A stretch of 64,000 bases of DNA from Catonia carolina (GCA_035578175.1 JAQMRL010000004.1:42861401-42925400), one strand, 5' to 3'. Positions 34,840 to 46,480 are shown, numbered from the stretch's first letter. The notes: generated from the letters alone by a model not told the origin. Numbers and translations are program-made.

Positions 34840-35296
34840 TAAAGGCCCACGACGCTAGTGCTATAGCGTCGTGGGAACGAACAACTAGCAGCTAGTTTAG
34901 TTAAAGCGCTAGTACATGTTTGATTTTACTAGCACTAGTAGGGGAGAAAAGGTCACGCGATTGACTAGCGCTAGTAGAATAGTTCGGTGTGAACGTTTGG
35001 AAACGTTGCTTGTTACTATTAAGCTGTAATTTGTTCAGCATATGAACATGTTTAATTTTACTAACGCTAGTAGGGGAGAAAAGGTCACGTGATTGACTAG
35101 CGCTAGTAAACTAGTTCGGTGTGAATGCTTGGAAACGTTGCTAGTTAGCTGTATTTTGTGCAGCAATACACAGCAAAACTCATATTTTCAGAGCACTGGC
35201 AATAATTAACTAACTCCGTGGGAACCGTCACCGACGCGCTAGTAGGTCCTGCTAGTACTAGGAGCTAGTAAACTAGCGTCGTGGGAATATGCTTTA
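34840..35296. mobile_element. CTAG-rich palindromic MITE, ~457 bp
   Basis: Both ends carry CCCACGACGCTAGT (34846 onward; reverse complement ending at 35285) and, further out, TAAAG. The left end also folds on itself: CCCACGACGCTA and TAGCGTCGTGGG form a 12-bp stem with a 6-base loop (34846-34875). The interior holds two tandem, ~90% similar copies of a ~115-base unit (about 34912-35030 and 35038-35155) that includes TAGGGGAGAAAAGGTCACG. It is packed with CTAG and GCGCTAGT-type palindromes. It has no coding capacity and its superfamily is unknown. Confidence 0.8.
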
Positions 35297-36605
35297 AGGC
35301 CTCAAAACATGGATTCGGTAGAGGTACTTTTTCGTCCGAATCTCCTTAACAAAAGCTGTAGATTCCCAAATTTTTCAAAGTGGTGCAATTTCAGCTGAAA
35401 TAAAAAACATTTTCACTTAGTCTTTGTGGAAGATCAAAGTGAGATTAAGCACAGCTGCGATGTGGTAAATTTTTTATAAACCGAAGATATAAGAAAATAA
35501 TTTCATTGCAACAGAAAGGATTGTTTTTTGTGTTGTTTGATAATTTTAAACAATGAGAGCAAATCTGTCCATGGAAAGCTTCATTAAAAATAGGTTGATT
35601 GCAATCAATTCGATGGGAGCTGAGACGGTTTTGGGGAAAGAAAACCCTTGTCGTTTTTAAATATATTGTAGATTGTTATTTGTTTTATTATTTTTATTTT
35701 TAGAGATAACATTTTGCGAATGTATTTTGAACCTTGTCATCTTTTGATCTAGTATGATCATAGTTTTAATAAAAAGATGCTAGGTCTTGTAACATATATT
35801 ACTTCAAAACTTTTGAGTTTTTTTTTATTGTACTTGAAGGTAGTTTTGGTAGAGTTTGTTGTTGCATTTAATTTGCCAAATATTCCTCATTGTATTTTTC
35901 AGTATAGTATCCTTTATATATTGAGTTTTCTTCTTTTTTTTGGTATTATTCTATTTTTCTTTATTTTTCCCATTACAACTGTTATTCCACAATAGTATTG
36001 TGTTGGTTCTTTTGGACGGAGTTAAGTTTGAGCTGCTGCAGTTCAAATGAAACTTTTTTTAAATTAGCCTAAAGAACTGCTGCCGAGGCTTCAAAGTTTA
36101 CACTTTCCAAGTGCCGTTCAGTCTTCTATGTTTCCTCTTTTTTTATTTCTTTCTCCCTCGTACCCTTTCTCCTTTTTTATCAACCTTACCACTTTTCGAA
36201 TTGACGGAGTAGGGGCAACCTCTCTCGCCAACTACGTATATCTTCTATCCACACTTCTTTTCCTTATTGTTATTTTCTTCTTTTTCTTTCTTTTCTTCTA
36301 TTAACTTTATCCAGGCAAGAGAAACAAACGCCGTTTATTTTATTTTCCTTCTTTGTATTTTTATTTTATTGTATTTTATTCTCAAATAGGATTAGGTTTA
36401 CAATTCAAAAAAATTGTTCGTTTGTATGATTTTGAATCATAATATTTAATACTTGATCTTTTATTATTGATAAATAAATTTCTCTCCCGTAAACCTTTTT
36501 TGTAATTTATTTTATTTGATTTCGCAACTGTATAATGACTTACTAGTAAAACCTATACAATATTATTTTGTGAAAACAAGAACTCAATATCTCAGTTATT
36601 ACATA
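35297..36605. other. No identifiable gene
   Basis: T-rich on the plus strand. The hydrophobic frame at 35777-35995 is low-complexity and not convincing. Confidence 0.45.
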
Positions 36606-36611
36606 CCGGTA

Positions 36612-37050
36612 GTTAGCTGGTATAGTGTTAAATTAATTGTACTCAATCTGCTGGTTCCAGGGCTACAAAAATAGTTCCGTTTTTTAACACGTAGTCAGTC
36701 AATTATATGACTGAACGTTTTAAGAACAGTAGAAGTAGTGGTGTAAAAGACACTGTTCAGAGTTCTTCTGAGAGCAATGAATTTCTCTTTACAGCCTTAC
36801 CCTGTGGTTGATGAAGTAAAGATGTCATTTGCAGGGTGGAAAATAGGTGCTTTTTGAAGGATCTGGTATACTGATAAGCATACCCTTTTATCTCGGTGAG
36901 GAAGGCAATAGTAAACTTCTTCACTCCTCGTTATTTGCAAGGTAGAAAGTCGGTGCTTTTCGGAGGGCTGGTATGCTGATAAGCATACTCTTTCATCTTG
37001 GTGAGGAAGGCATTAGTAAACCACTTCACTCCTCGTTTTTATTTAGTGAA
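36612..37050 (+). repeat. SINE-T copy with internal ~105-bp tandem duplication
   Basis: Plus-orientation copy. The segment from TTTGCAGGGTGGAAAATAGG to CTTCACTCCTCG (about 36826-36928) is repeated directly downstream (about 36930-37033), both copies diverged. It is truncated before the shared 3' tail, at about 37050. Confidence 0.8.
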
Positions 37051-38184
37051 ACCGAAGTTTGGGTAATTTTGATCGCTTAGAGTAACGTCTGGTATTTTAA
37101 TAGTTGTCGCTTATGGTTAACGGGTTTGTTTTCCGTCAGACCACCAACGAAATGTTGATTTTCAGGCGTATATTATGCTATTTCCGCTACAAAAGAAGAA
37201 GAAGAAATATTCTTGAATGAATAATTTATATTAGAACGCGCAGTCTTATAAAATCCATTCTTTGGATTGAAGTGGGCATGAAGATCTGTTGAGACACGTT
37301 TCAATACTTTCTTCGCAAGAAGCTTACAGGAAGATTTAAAGATCTGGTTATTTTTCATAATTAAATTAGTTAATAGCGTTGCAGGAAATCTTTTGAAGTT
37401 TATTACGGTTAGAAAGATTTAGGTATCTTTAAGGCTGTTGGTTAATTTTTGATCTGACAATAATTTAACGGCTTCTAATTTTATTTTAATTGAGTGGTAT
37501 TTAAAGTAAAATTGAATAAATAATTATTGCCAATAACGAATTATAAAAATATTTATGAACATAAACATGTTTATCTTTGTAATTTTGAAAATATAATGGT
37601 TTAAAAAGCCTTTTAGAGTTTTTCTTTATTCGGGAAAAAGATGACCTCGAGCCAATAGATCCTTTTAGAAAGGCGAACCCTTGTATAGTTGTGGTAAGGC
37701 GATCGCCCCGGAAGTGGCGCCATCTTGGTCCATCAACGCTCTTCCGGCAACTTCTTCTGTTCGCTCCCTTTCTTTACCACAGTTTATAAGTTTTATAACC
37801 AACCACGAATACCTAACCAAACCTTACGTTCTACTTCAATCTTGTATGTTAACACAGAGTTTGTATAAAATTATTAATCACTTAAGTAATTTAAATTTCT
37901 TAACCTAATTTATTAGTAATTTCAGTAAAATTTTATTTGATTTTAAAGTCAAAAAAATCAACCGGTTAATTATACTTAATTGTAATTTATATATTATTAT
38001 TCCGACTGTTAAAAAAATTAAATTTAAGGTTAGGAACTGAAAAAACCGTGTTAAATCGTGAAGTACCAACAACTAAAATTACAATAATCGGGCGGGATCT
38101 TTGTTCTTACGTTTATAACTATTTTACCTGTGCTAATAAAATTTATTGCCTGTCGTAAGCACCATCAAAATAATAAAAAAAACC
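37051..38184. other. Mostly AT-rich; one GC-rich patch
   Basis: No repeat or gene recognised except the GC-rich patch at 37695-37765, listed separately. Confidence 0.45.
37695..37765. promoter_or_regulatory. Possible ETS/YY1-type promoter patch
   Basis: GGCGATCGCCCCGGAAGTGG CGCCATCTTGG holds an ETS-type core (CCGGAAGTG) directly followed by a YY1/Pho-type core (GCCATCTTG), a pairing typical of TATA-less housekeeping promoters in animals. It is much richer in GC and CpG than its surroundings. I found no exon downstream on either strand, so this may be coincidence or part of an unrecognised repeat. Confidence 0.25.
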
Positions 38185-38318
38185 GTCTGATTTTTTTACA
38201 TATCCATGCTAATGCAACATATCCATGATATGTCTGACAGAGATTAAAACCCAGGACTTCCAGCGTAGAAACGAATTGCGCTGATTACTTCACCACGGGC
38301 TGACCGTAATGTATAAGT
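38185..38318 (-). repeat. tRNA-derived SINE-A, reversed, degraded
   Basis: The minus strand reads GGTCAGCCCGTGGTGAAGTA ATCAGCGCAATTCGTTTCTACGC, then a decayed B box, then a body with CAGACGG at the A-rich end. It is immediately adjacent to the SINE-T that follows. Confidence 0.6.
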
Positions 38319-38319
38319 T

Positions 38320-38705
38320 TTTAGTTCATCAGCCGAAAGGCTGGTTTGAACCTCTAGAGGCTTTACTAAGTAAAATGAGGAGTGAGGTGGTTTAATTTGC
38401 TTTCCTCACTCAGTGGAAAAGTATGCTTATCAGCATGCCGGGCCCTTCAAAAAGCATCAACTTTCCACCCTGCAAATGACACCATCACTTCATTCGCCAT
38501 AAAGTCTGGCTGTATAATGAAATCCGTTACTCTTAGAGGAGATAAATCTGACTAGTGTCTTTGACACTTCTACCTCTTCTGTTCTTAAATGCTTCAGTCA
38601 TATAATTGGCAGACCATGTGATAAGAAACAGAGCTAACTTTTGTAGCCCTGGAACTGTAAATTGAGTGCAAATATTTAAAGGTTCCACCTGCCTGTTATG
38701 AGGAT
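38320..38705 (-). repeat. SINE-T copy, near full length
   Basis: On the plus strand it reads TTCATCAGCCGAAAGGCTGG TTTGAACCTCTAGAGG at the left and ends TCCACCTGCCTGTTATG. Very close to the family consensus. The end of the tail is TTTTTAG instead of the usual GTTGTTTAG. Confidence 0.85.
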
Positions 38706-38789
38706 ATGGTGTACGTATGAAACAAAATATATTCACAATTTAAAAAATTCGTTAGGCGAATGTTTAATTTCTTTAGTTTATTTAAATTT

Positions 38790-38872
38790 CCAGGCCCTTA
38801 CCGGAAATCAAACTCAGGACCTCCGCTTTACAGGCTAGCGCACCAACCACTACGTTACGAAAACAGCCATGT
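38790..38872 (-). repeat. tRNA-derived SINE-A head, reversed
   Basis: The minus strand reads GTTTTCGTAACGTAGTGGTT GGTGCGCTAGCCTGTAAAGC, then GGTCCTGAGTTTGATTTCCGG. It has recognisable A and B boxes with tRNA spacing. Confidence 0.65.
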
Positions 38873-39204
38873 TTAATTTTATTTATTAAGTAAATAATAT
38901 TTAAAAAATATTATTCTACAACCAGAACGGTTGTAGAATAAGTGTTAAGATTTACCGAATGAGTGTCCCTTTCGTGGGTTACCTCATCGTCAGCTCGCTA
39001 TAATATTTTAAAAACTTCTTCGAGAATATGACATGACAATTACAGGAATAATTAGTTTATTAACCCAGTTTATCAGTACACTCAGCCAATCGGTACAGTT
39101 TAGGTTTAAATAAACCGTTTTATATTAGAGTAAATTTGAAATAATACAAACAAAAAGGATAGGATGTTTATTTTTTTTTAATCACTGTAGTTGTTATTGT
39201 CCCA

Positions 39205-39480
39205 CCGGGTTGGTCCTGAGGTAAATTCGTCGCCGTGAGTCAGCTGTTAAACAGCTGATTTTCGGAGACGAATGTTTCTGGTTAAAATCCTAGTAAAGGT
39301 ATTTACTTTTATGCAGATTTGAATACTAGACAGTGATTACCGGTGTACTTAGATGGTTGGTGTTCAATTAACCATACTAGCTCAGGAGTACATACATAAT
39401 CCTTATCTCATTAGGTCATGGGGTTGATTATTGCTCTGAATTGAACGGATTGTACCGTACATACATTAAGAATATAAAAA
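39205..39480 (+). repeat. tRNA-derived SINE-B
   Basis: Head CCACCGGGTTGGTCCTGAGG, internal palindromic CAGCTGTTAAACAGCTG, GGTTAAAATCCTAGTAAAGG (B-box region), then a body with TTTGAATACTAGACAGTG and GGTGTTCAATTAACCATA. Collinear with the copy at 53037-53365, though a ~45-base block of that copy is missing here. Confidence 0.75.
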
Positions 39481-41028
39481 GATATTGTCGAGTGGTCTTT
39501 TATGTAGAACTATTGAATTTATTCAGGATTTTGATAAGTGATAATTATTTAAGTCAGGGAATCTTTTATAATAGTAATTTTGTGAACAAAAATTGTCTTT
39601 TAGTGGATTGAATTTATTCAATTTTTTACTGTAGTAAAATTTAATTCAATTGTTTATCCAGATGGTTATTTTATTACGAAGAATTTATTATCCGTATAGT
39701 TTGTTCTAGCTGTATGGTAACTATTATTACCTCTTCAAAGTTTTATGTTGCTTTTCAAATAGAGACTATAATAATATTCCGGGGTTTTCAGGGAAATACC
39801 GTTAAAATTCTTTCCTTCCGCCCCGTTTTTCCTTATTATGTAAATCAAGGCAGTAGATAGAGTATAGTTGGATAAAGTCCAGAGGTACTTAAGTACATTA
39901 CAGCTCCTAAACATAGCCTAAACAGAACATAGGAAGTGAAAGGAGTGGGAGGGTTTGATACAGTGAAATGAGAATAAGCTGGAAGGTGCCGCGGGTTTTC
40001 TAACACTGCTTTAAAGCTTGCATTCCCCCTCCGTAACATATTCTATGAACCACACGAACTTAGATTCGACCTACCAAAAGCTTATTTCTATTTAAGGATT
40101 CTTTGAATGTACCCAAACACTCTCAGCCTATATGCGCTTAAAAAAACCAACGGGTTTTTCAATATTAAAACCCATTCTCTCTCATGATTGCAAATCCTCT
40201 GTAAACCCTCTGTTTTCTACTGCTTCACCATTCTTTCTACTCCCTTCTCTATTAACAGGAAAACAAAATATAACCCCGCACTAACATCCAATCCTTAGGA
40301 TTTCATTCACTCCCACAATAATTACACGTTAATTATTTCTAAAAAGAACTGGTTTTTTATATTTTTTACACATTTAATACCAGTTTAATCTAATTCAATA
40401 AACTGAGTGCAGTAATAATTTTTTAATTGTTGTTTTTTGAATAAGTTGAATTTTTATTAATACCTACTGTACTCGATTGAATCGGTAAGTGGTTTAGTGG
40501 CAGAATTATGAAAAATTGATTCAAGAATTAAAAAATTTCACTTTTGTTTTTGAAAACACGAGGACTTTGAATCAATAAGTTATTTCATATTACGTTTTAT
40601 TAATAAATGAATGTATGATCGTTTAACATTAAGTAAAAAAAACGCTGATTTGTTGTAAAAAACAATTGACTTACATTATTCTTCAATCTACAACGGAAAA
40701 GTAGTGCGTTCGTGAAAAACCTAGTGCAAAATATCAAATCATTTTAGATTGTCATGATCCTGGTTAAAAAGTATATGTTGTTATTATTTATTCCGGGTTC
40801 ATTTCAGAATACCATTATTTATAAATAACAAAACGGTCTTCTAAATGTATAACAAGTATTTATAAACAAATTATTACTTACATTACTTACAATAAACTAC
40901 GTAACTTTATAATAGACTGAATTTATTACTAAGGGTTTTAAAACTTAATCCGGATCCTAAACGAAAAAGAAATATTTCCATTTACAATCAAATATTTAGT
41001 TAATTCTCACATACAGTTTAACTCAAGT
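39481..41028. other. No identifiable gene
   Basis: AT-rich with a higher-GC patch at 39880-40030. No supported coding frame. Confidence 0.5.
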
Positions 41029-41042
41029 ACTACCCTGTTTAT

Positions 41043-41211
41043 GCCGGCCGCATTGGCGTAGTTTGTAACGTGCTTGCCTTTCATCACGCGGTCTTGGGTT
41101 CGAATCCCATTCAGGCACGGCATATTTTCATACGTTAAAAAAATCATTTCATCCTTCACTGTCTGCATTAGCAGTAATTGCAGAACAGTCGGACGTTAAA
41201 CAAAAAAAAAA
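41043..41211 (+). repeat. tRNA-derived SINE-A with 14-bp target duplication
   Basis: Head CCGGCCGCATTGGCGTAGTT, intact B box GGTTCGAATCC (41097-41107), body with CACTGTCTGCATTAGCAGTA, A-run end (41202-41211). ACTACCCTGTTTAT is repeated exactly at 41029-41042 and 41212-41225. The perfect duplication suggests a fairly recent insertion. Confidence 0.93.
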
Positions 41212-41400
41212 ACTACCCTGTTTATCTGTCATGAAGGATCTATTTCCATACGCACGAAACTAGTTGTATGATACTTTATTTTTTTAAACAAATTATCTTC
41301 AATGCTTCACATATTAATAACTCCACAACTGTTTACTCACTGATTGACCTGGCTTATGTATAACCGACCTTGAAAGACAAGAATAGACCTAGAAAGACAA

Positions 41401-41576
41401 GTATAGTGTAGTGGTGTAGTGGTTAGCGCAAATGGCTTCTAAGTATCCTTGATTTAATTCCTGATCAGGTCTAGCATTTTTTCATGGCTCATCTTCATCT
41501 ACCATCCTTCTCGTCGTGTGCATTAGCAGTAATTGTAAAACAGTCAGATGTTAAACTCCAAAAAATAAACAAAAAT
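41401..41576 (+). repeat. tRNA-derived SINE-A with 12-bp target duplication
   Basis: GTAGTGGTGTAGTGGTTAGC GC head, decayed B box, body with GTGTGCATTAGCAGTAATTG, A-rich end. CTAGAAAGACAA (41389-41400) and CTAGAAGGACAA (41577-41588) flank it with one mismatch. Confidence 0.85.
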
Positions 41577-41862
41577 CTAGAAGGACAAAGAATATTAAGA
41601 GAATTCCAGATAAGTAAATAACAGTAGACATAATAGAATCCGACGAGATATAATAGAATATTCTACTCTATACTAGAAAAATTTGTTACGTCTCAAACGA
41701 GACGTAACAGAGTCAACAAGCGGCCGGAGGGTAATAAATCACACTTATATAAAATCATTATTGTCAAAAACCTTATTGTTTGTTCAACCGAAGTGTCACC
41801 ATCATGACGTGTCCCGCATTTAACCATTCAAATAGAAAACTATTTTGTGTGTATTCATAATA

Positions 41863-42842
41863 CCGGTGGTCCCACGAAGAGGTTGCTATTTTTGAATTAA
41901 TATCCCGGACGTATCGCACACTCCACAGACTGGAAACTTTATAGTTATTATACATAGTCTAGATATGTAAAATAATTCCCTCGAGTTTCATTTGCTTATG
42001 ATTAATCAAAATAAAATGGCAGAATAAGAAAATAATATCAAAAATGAACAATAATCTTGTGGATAAAACCACTTATATTTTACAATAGGTTTCAGATAGA
42101 AAAGGTGGTGTTTTATCGTATGACATATCCCAACAGACAATGACTGGAGACAGATATGCATCAATTTTAACTAATTACATAGTTCGTCATCATTCTCAGG
42201 CGGAGATGCAGGACGTTTCTTTCCAGCATGATAGAGCTCCTCCACATTATACTAATGTGGCCAAAGCGGTCATAAACCAAAATCTTCCTAACCGTTGGAT
42301 AATTCGTGGCAGCGGCCTCATGAACTGCCCTCCAAGATCGCCAGACTTGTCTGGTTGCGATTTTTTCCTATGGGGCTTTTTGAAGTAAAAGGTTTATTTT
42401 CACACCATTGCAACAGACGATGAATTAATGAGGCTGATTGAAGAGGAACTGTTGTTGATACCTCGGCAATTTCTCAAAAACGCTTATGACTCATTTTTGT
42501 TTCGTTTTATCAGTGCATAGCTATTGACGGACATCAGTTTGAATGAAGGAATAATAATGGAAAAAAGAATAATAAAACAAATTGTGTTCATTAATAATTT
42601 ATCACTTTCATATTTCTTTCATTTTATTACCTAAGTAACATTATAACATATCACCAATTTAAAATGGTCATGCAAATAAATTACTTACCGCCATTTTGCT
42701 TTGATTAATCATATGCAAATGAAACTCGAGGGTACTTTTTTACATATATATTTATTATAACTGTAAAGTTTCCAGTCTGTAGAGTGTGCGATACGTCCGG
42801 CATATCAATTCAAAAATATCAACCTCTTGGTGAGACACCCGG
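41863..42842. mobile_element. 980-bp Tc1/mariner-type element with long TIRs
   Basis: Terminal inverted repeats of about 155-160 bp (41863-42022 and 42689-42842), starting CCGGTGGTCCCACGAAGAGG and CCGGGTGTCTCACCAAGAGG, both bordered by TA (41861-41862 and 42843-42844). The arms share long stretches such as CGGACGTATCGCACACTC and CTCGAGTTTCATTTGC. It contains only the C-terminal part of a transposase, so it is an internally deleted, non-autonomous copy. Confidence 0.9.
42030..42547 (+). pseudogene. DDE transposase remnant (C-terminal half)
   Basis: Plus strand: MTGDRYASILTNYIV, then VSFQHDRAPPHYTNVAKAVI with the second catalytic Asp, then GLMNCPPRSPDLSGCDFFLW G with the third acidic position, an in-frame stop (LK-stop-KVYFHT at 42386-42388), then IATDDELMRLIEEELLLIPR and AYDSFLF, a frameshift, and CIAIDGHQFE before a stop at 42545-42547. 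The motifs are those of the mariner/Tc1 DDE superfamily. The helix-turn-helix region and the first catalytic Asp are missing. It sits between the long TIRs, as expected. Confidence 0.9.
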
Positions 42843-42844
42843 TA

Positions 42845-43480
42845 TATTACTGTGTGCGAACACCCCGTTTAAATTTTTTCTAGATTTATTTATTAGAAAA
42901 GAAGTTTTTTTAACTAATTCCTAAAAGTTTTGTACCGATTTGTTTCTTAGATCTTATGTGTTTCAAACAGTACTTTGTCTGTAATCGTATTATTCATGCT
43001 CTTTCTTTATCAGATGACCTGAATATCCTACAAATATACCGTTTCCATGTAACATGTTAAATCTTTATTTTAAAACTTTACAAAGGTTTAATCAAACCGT
43101 GAAATTTCTTTGTTTTGTCATTCTATTGACTTTATTGATGTAATCCATTTAATCTAAAATAAAAATAAGAATCTACTGTAAAGTTGCTAAAAGTTAAATG
43201 TTTAATACTTGTTTTATTTTATTTTATTTATTTTTTGTTAATAAAAAGAGAGTCTTATTGGACTTGTAACGTTAAATTTATTGGCATTTTCTTAAAATCT
43301 CAAATTCATTGGGAAAGTCCTAGTATGTACTACAACATTTATTAAAATTCTATTTAAGAAAACTGTACCCAAGTTCAAGAATTTTCGACCAGATTTAATT
43401 AAAGTGTATTTATATATTTGCTGCATTCACTTTACATTATAAATTGAATATAATAAATACGTATAAAATTATGTATAAAA
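42845..43480. other. No identifiable gene
   Basis: AT-rich, with no supported feature. Confidence 0.5.
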
Positions 43481-43484
43481 TAAT

Positions 43485-44269
43485 TAAAAATCTGGTGTGA
43501 AACACTCACACGAATTTCTCTTGCCAATGCAAATGATAACCAATATAACCTAATATTAACAATAAAAAATTAGAAATAAACAAAAAACCTAACCTCAAAA
43601 AACACTTACCTAATTTTAATCATGAGTGAAAGACGCAAAAAAATCTACTTGTTTGGATTAATAATTCGTATAATCGCTCTTTCACGCTAAACTAGGCTCT
43701 GTAGAGAAAAATGCTTGAAATAAAACTTGTAGATCTTTTAATATCCTATAAATTTGATTATATACTTTCTTGTCGTAAAATGCATACTAAGGCTGAAATC
43801 TAAAAAAAAACATTTTTTACAGATTTTCATGAAAAAAAAACAGAAAATTACTTATTACCGCTAAACTAAGCGTTATACAAAAAAAAATGTTTAAAATAAA
43901 ATTAGTAGGTTTTAAAATTTTCAATAGTTTTATTGTAATACATTCTTGCGCTAAAATGCATATTAAAGCAGCAATCTTAAAAAACAATTTTTTTTCGAGA
44001 GCTCAGCCTTCCCAGAATTTCAGCTGACAAGGCGCTAACCCTATCTTATAGAGCATAAAAAATGTAGTAAATGAGGCGATTTAAAAATAATCTTAGGCGT
44101 TGTTTTTGAGAAAATTGCAAAAAAATTAAAAATGACACGAAAAACTACTACTTCCGGTTGACCGATTTCGATGAAAATGTTCGTTTCAGGTCCTCTAGTA
44201 GTACCTATCTTAAGTTTCAAGTTCGTACGATGTTCCGTTCTTGAGATATTTTGCTCACACGCGCGCGCG

Positions 44270-44310
<41 letters not shown>

Positions 44311-44375
44311 CAATCGGTAAAAACATGTTTTTAGGGTTTAGGGATTAAAAACTTGTAGATCCAGTAAGAATTTCT
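43485..44375 (-). repeat. Element R copy, reversed, with CG/CA tract
   Basis: Starts AAATCTGGTGTGAAACACTC ACACGAATTTCTCTTGCC and ends near AATTTCTCTTCCC. It contains the CG/CA tract at 44256-44308 at the usual internal site. Near full length. Reads through a low-complexity frame but no known protein. Confidence 0.8.
44256..44308. repeat. (CG)n(CA)n microsatellite inside element R
   Basis: CACACGCGCGCGCGCGCGC followed by a CA run, at the conserved internal position of the element, read on the opposite strand. Confidence 0.95.
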
Positions 44376-44514
44376 CTTCCCAAAGTGTTAATAATTATTG
44401 TTGCTATTTTAAATAAGCCTGTACACTGGTTATTTATGTGCAGTTATTTATTGTAGAACGGTTCGAAACGAAACTAACACATCTATTTTAATTTCATTTA
44501 CGCTATATTGAAGT

Positions 44515-44860
44515 TAAAAATCTAGTTTGAAACACTCACATAAATTTCTCTTGCCAATGCAATTAATTAACAATATAACCTAACATTAGTAATAAATCAT
44601 TAGAAATAAACAAAAAACCAATCTCAATAAATATAACCTAATTTTTATCATGAGTGAATGACGCAAAATAAAAATCATACTGTTCGGCTTAAAAAGACGG
44701 AAAATCACTCTTTCACGCTAAACTAGGCACTGTAGAGAAAAATGCACTAAATAACAGTTGCAGTTGATCTTTTAATTTCTTATAAATTTTATTATATACA
44801 CTTTTGTCGTAAAATGTATTACTAAGGCTGAAATATTAAAAAATAAAGCGCTAAAATAAT
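44515..44860 (-). repeat. Element R, partial, reversed
   Basis: AAATCTAGTTTGAAACACTC through TTTCTCTTGCCAATGCAATT and on to the segment near GTCGTAAAATGTATTACTAAG. Only the 3' third of the family is present. Same orientation as the copy just upstream. Confidence 0.75.
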
Positions 44861-46380
44861 AAATAAAGAAGCGCTGTTTCAAAATTGTTACCAAAATTTT
44901 GTTAAGGTTAGAAGAAGATTTATATATGAATATTGTTGTGTAAATGTACGCTTTATAGAAAACTGTGTCGTGCAATTCGTTTTAGAGTCTGTAATTTTTG
45001 ATTCACCGTGTATTATTACAGGCTAAACTCTCTGCGCGCTAAGTGAGCTGCCCAATATTATATATATAAATAAATAAAACAAGAAATATTTACCGTAGTA
45101 TGAAGTTGAAAGGCATTGTTAGCTTAATTGAGGAGCTATATGGAATACGGGCGTAACCCATGTTCTGTCCTTTTTCCGTTCAACGCTTTCTTAGAATCTC
45201 CATAGTTCATTTGGTACACCTGAAAATTTTCATTTCGATATCTTGTTCCTTGTGTTGGTGGCATTCCTTTTTCTGAGGCTATGACAACTGATTTTAAGCG
45301 CCATAACTGTTTGATGTTCTTTCGTTTTGTCGTATTATATGGTTATGTTTTGCTATTTTACTATTGAAACTACATTTAATATTATAAAATAAACGTTTGA
45401 AAACCGTTAATAATAAAAATTGCATCATGTTTGTTAAATTATACATAATTATTTTTGTTTTAAATCATTTCATTCAGGCTGTTACTATTATTGTAAAGGT
45501 TACAGTACATACACACATAATGTATGTAGCATAATAGAAATTCCCTTTTTCCATTCATTGGTTTTTGAATGGATGGCTTTTGATATGGGCGGTCACAAAT
45601 TTATAATTAATATTAGATTATATATTTACTGTAGATATAATTCTAAAAATTAAAATTTTGTTCAAACCAGGAAAAACTGAATAACAGTAAAGCTTATTTT
45701 CAAGTATTTTGAAAAGAAAGTCAATATTTTATAGCTAATTAAAACGTTTGTTTTCTCAAAATCTCAGTTTCAGAATTACGCCCCTTTTCCATTTAACTCC
45801 TCAATTTAAAATTTTAGTCGTGGATTTATGAAAGCATTCTTACATACCTTTATTAAATATATTTGGGTATAACTGGTCATAACGATTAGGAATAATACTT
45901 CTATTAATTCGGTGTAATTAATATTCATTTATCTGCGTTGAAATCGTATCGTAGGCATAATTGTATAATTTATGTACACACAGACACACATGTACACACA
46001 CACTTACAATGACACGTGTTGTTATTATGGGTAATCTGGTTAAATCTAATCTAAATTTAAACGTCCCATATTATCGTATCAAATTATTTTAAACGGATAC
46101 ATTGTAACTCATTTAAATTTGGGTCCATAAAATTATTTATTATCTTCTGTAAGTGCTGGATGATTTAATTTAAATGTCTAACGTACATTTGTAATTATAA
46201 ATTTTAATTGTTGTGGTTAATTAGTATGGTACATCGTAATTAGCTGTATATATCACGGATGCAAATAATTCCATTGTATCAATCCACGAATCAATGTTAG
46301 TTACGAAGGTTCCTTATTTGTTTTTTTTATGTTTAAGTGATTGTAGTAGATTAATTCCAACTAGGACTCCTTAATGTATT
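44861..46380. other. No identifiable gene
   Basis: AT-rich, with a short CA/CT-rich patch at 45975-46010. No supported coding frame. Confidence 0.5.
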
Positions 46381-46480
46381 TGTAGACCAGGCGGTGGACT
46401 GGAAATATGAATTGCCCGAATTCGATTCCTGACTATAGATTATGGAAATTTTTCACATCGGTCCACAATCGCCTAAAGGG
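46381..46480 (+). repeat. Degraded tRNA-derived SINE (A-like)
   Basis: GTAGACCAGGCGGTGGACTG followed by GAATTCGATTCCTGACTATA and ATGGAAATTTTTCACATCGG. The B box is recognisable, the A box poor. The body resembles the other short copy near 50428. Confidence 0.45.

Noticed and set aside
34846..35155. CRISPR-like array (tandem units with palindromes)
   Set aside because: Only two units, with no unique spacers of uniform size. The region is bounded by inverted termini, as in a MITE, and the genome looks eukaryotic.
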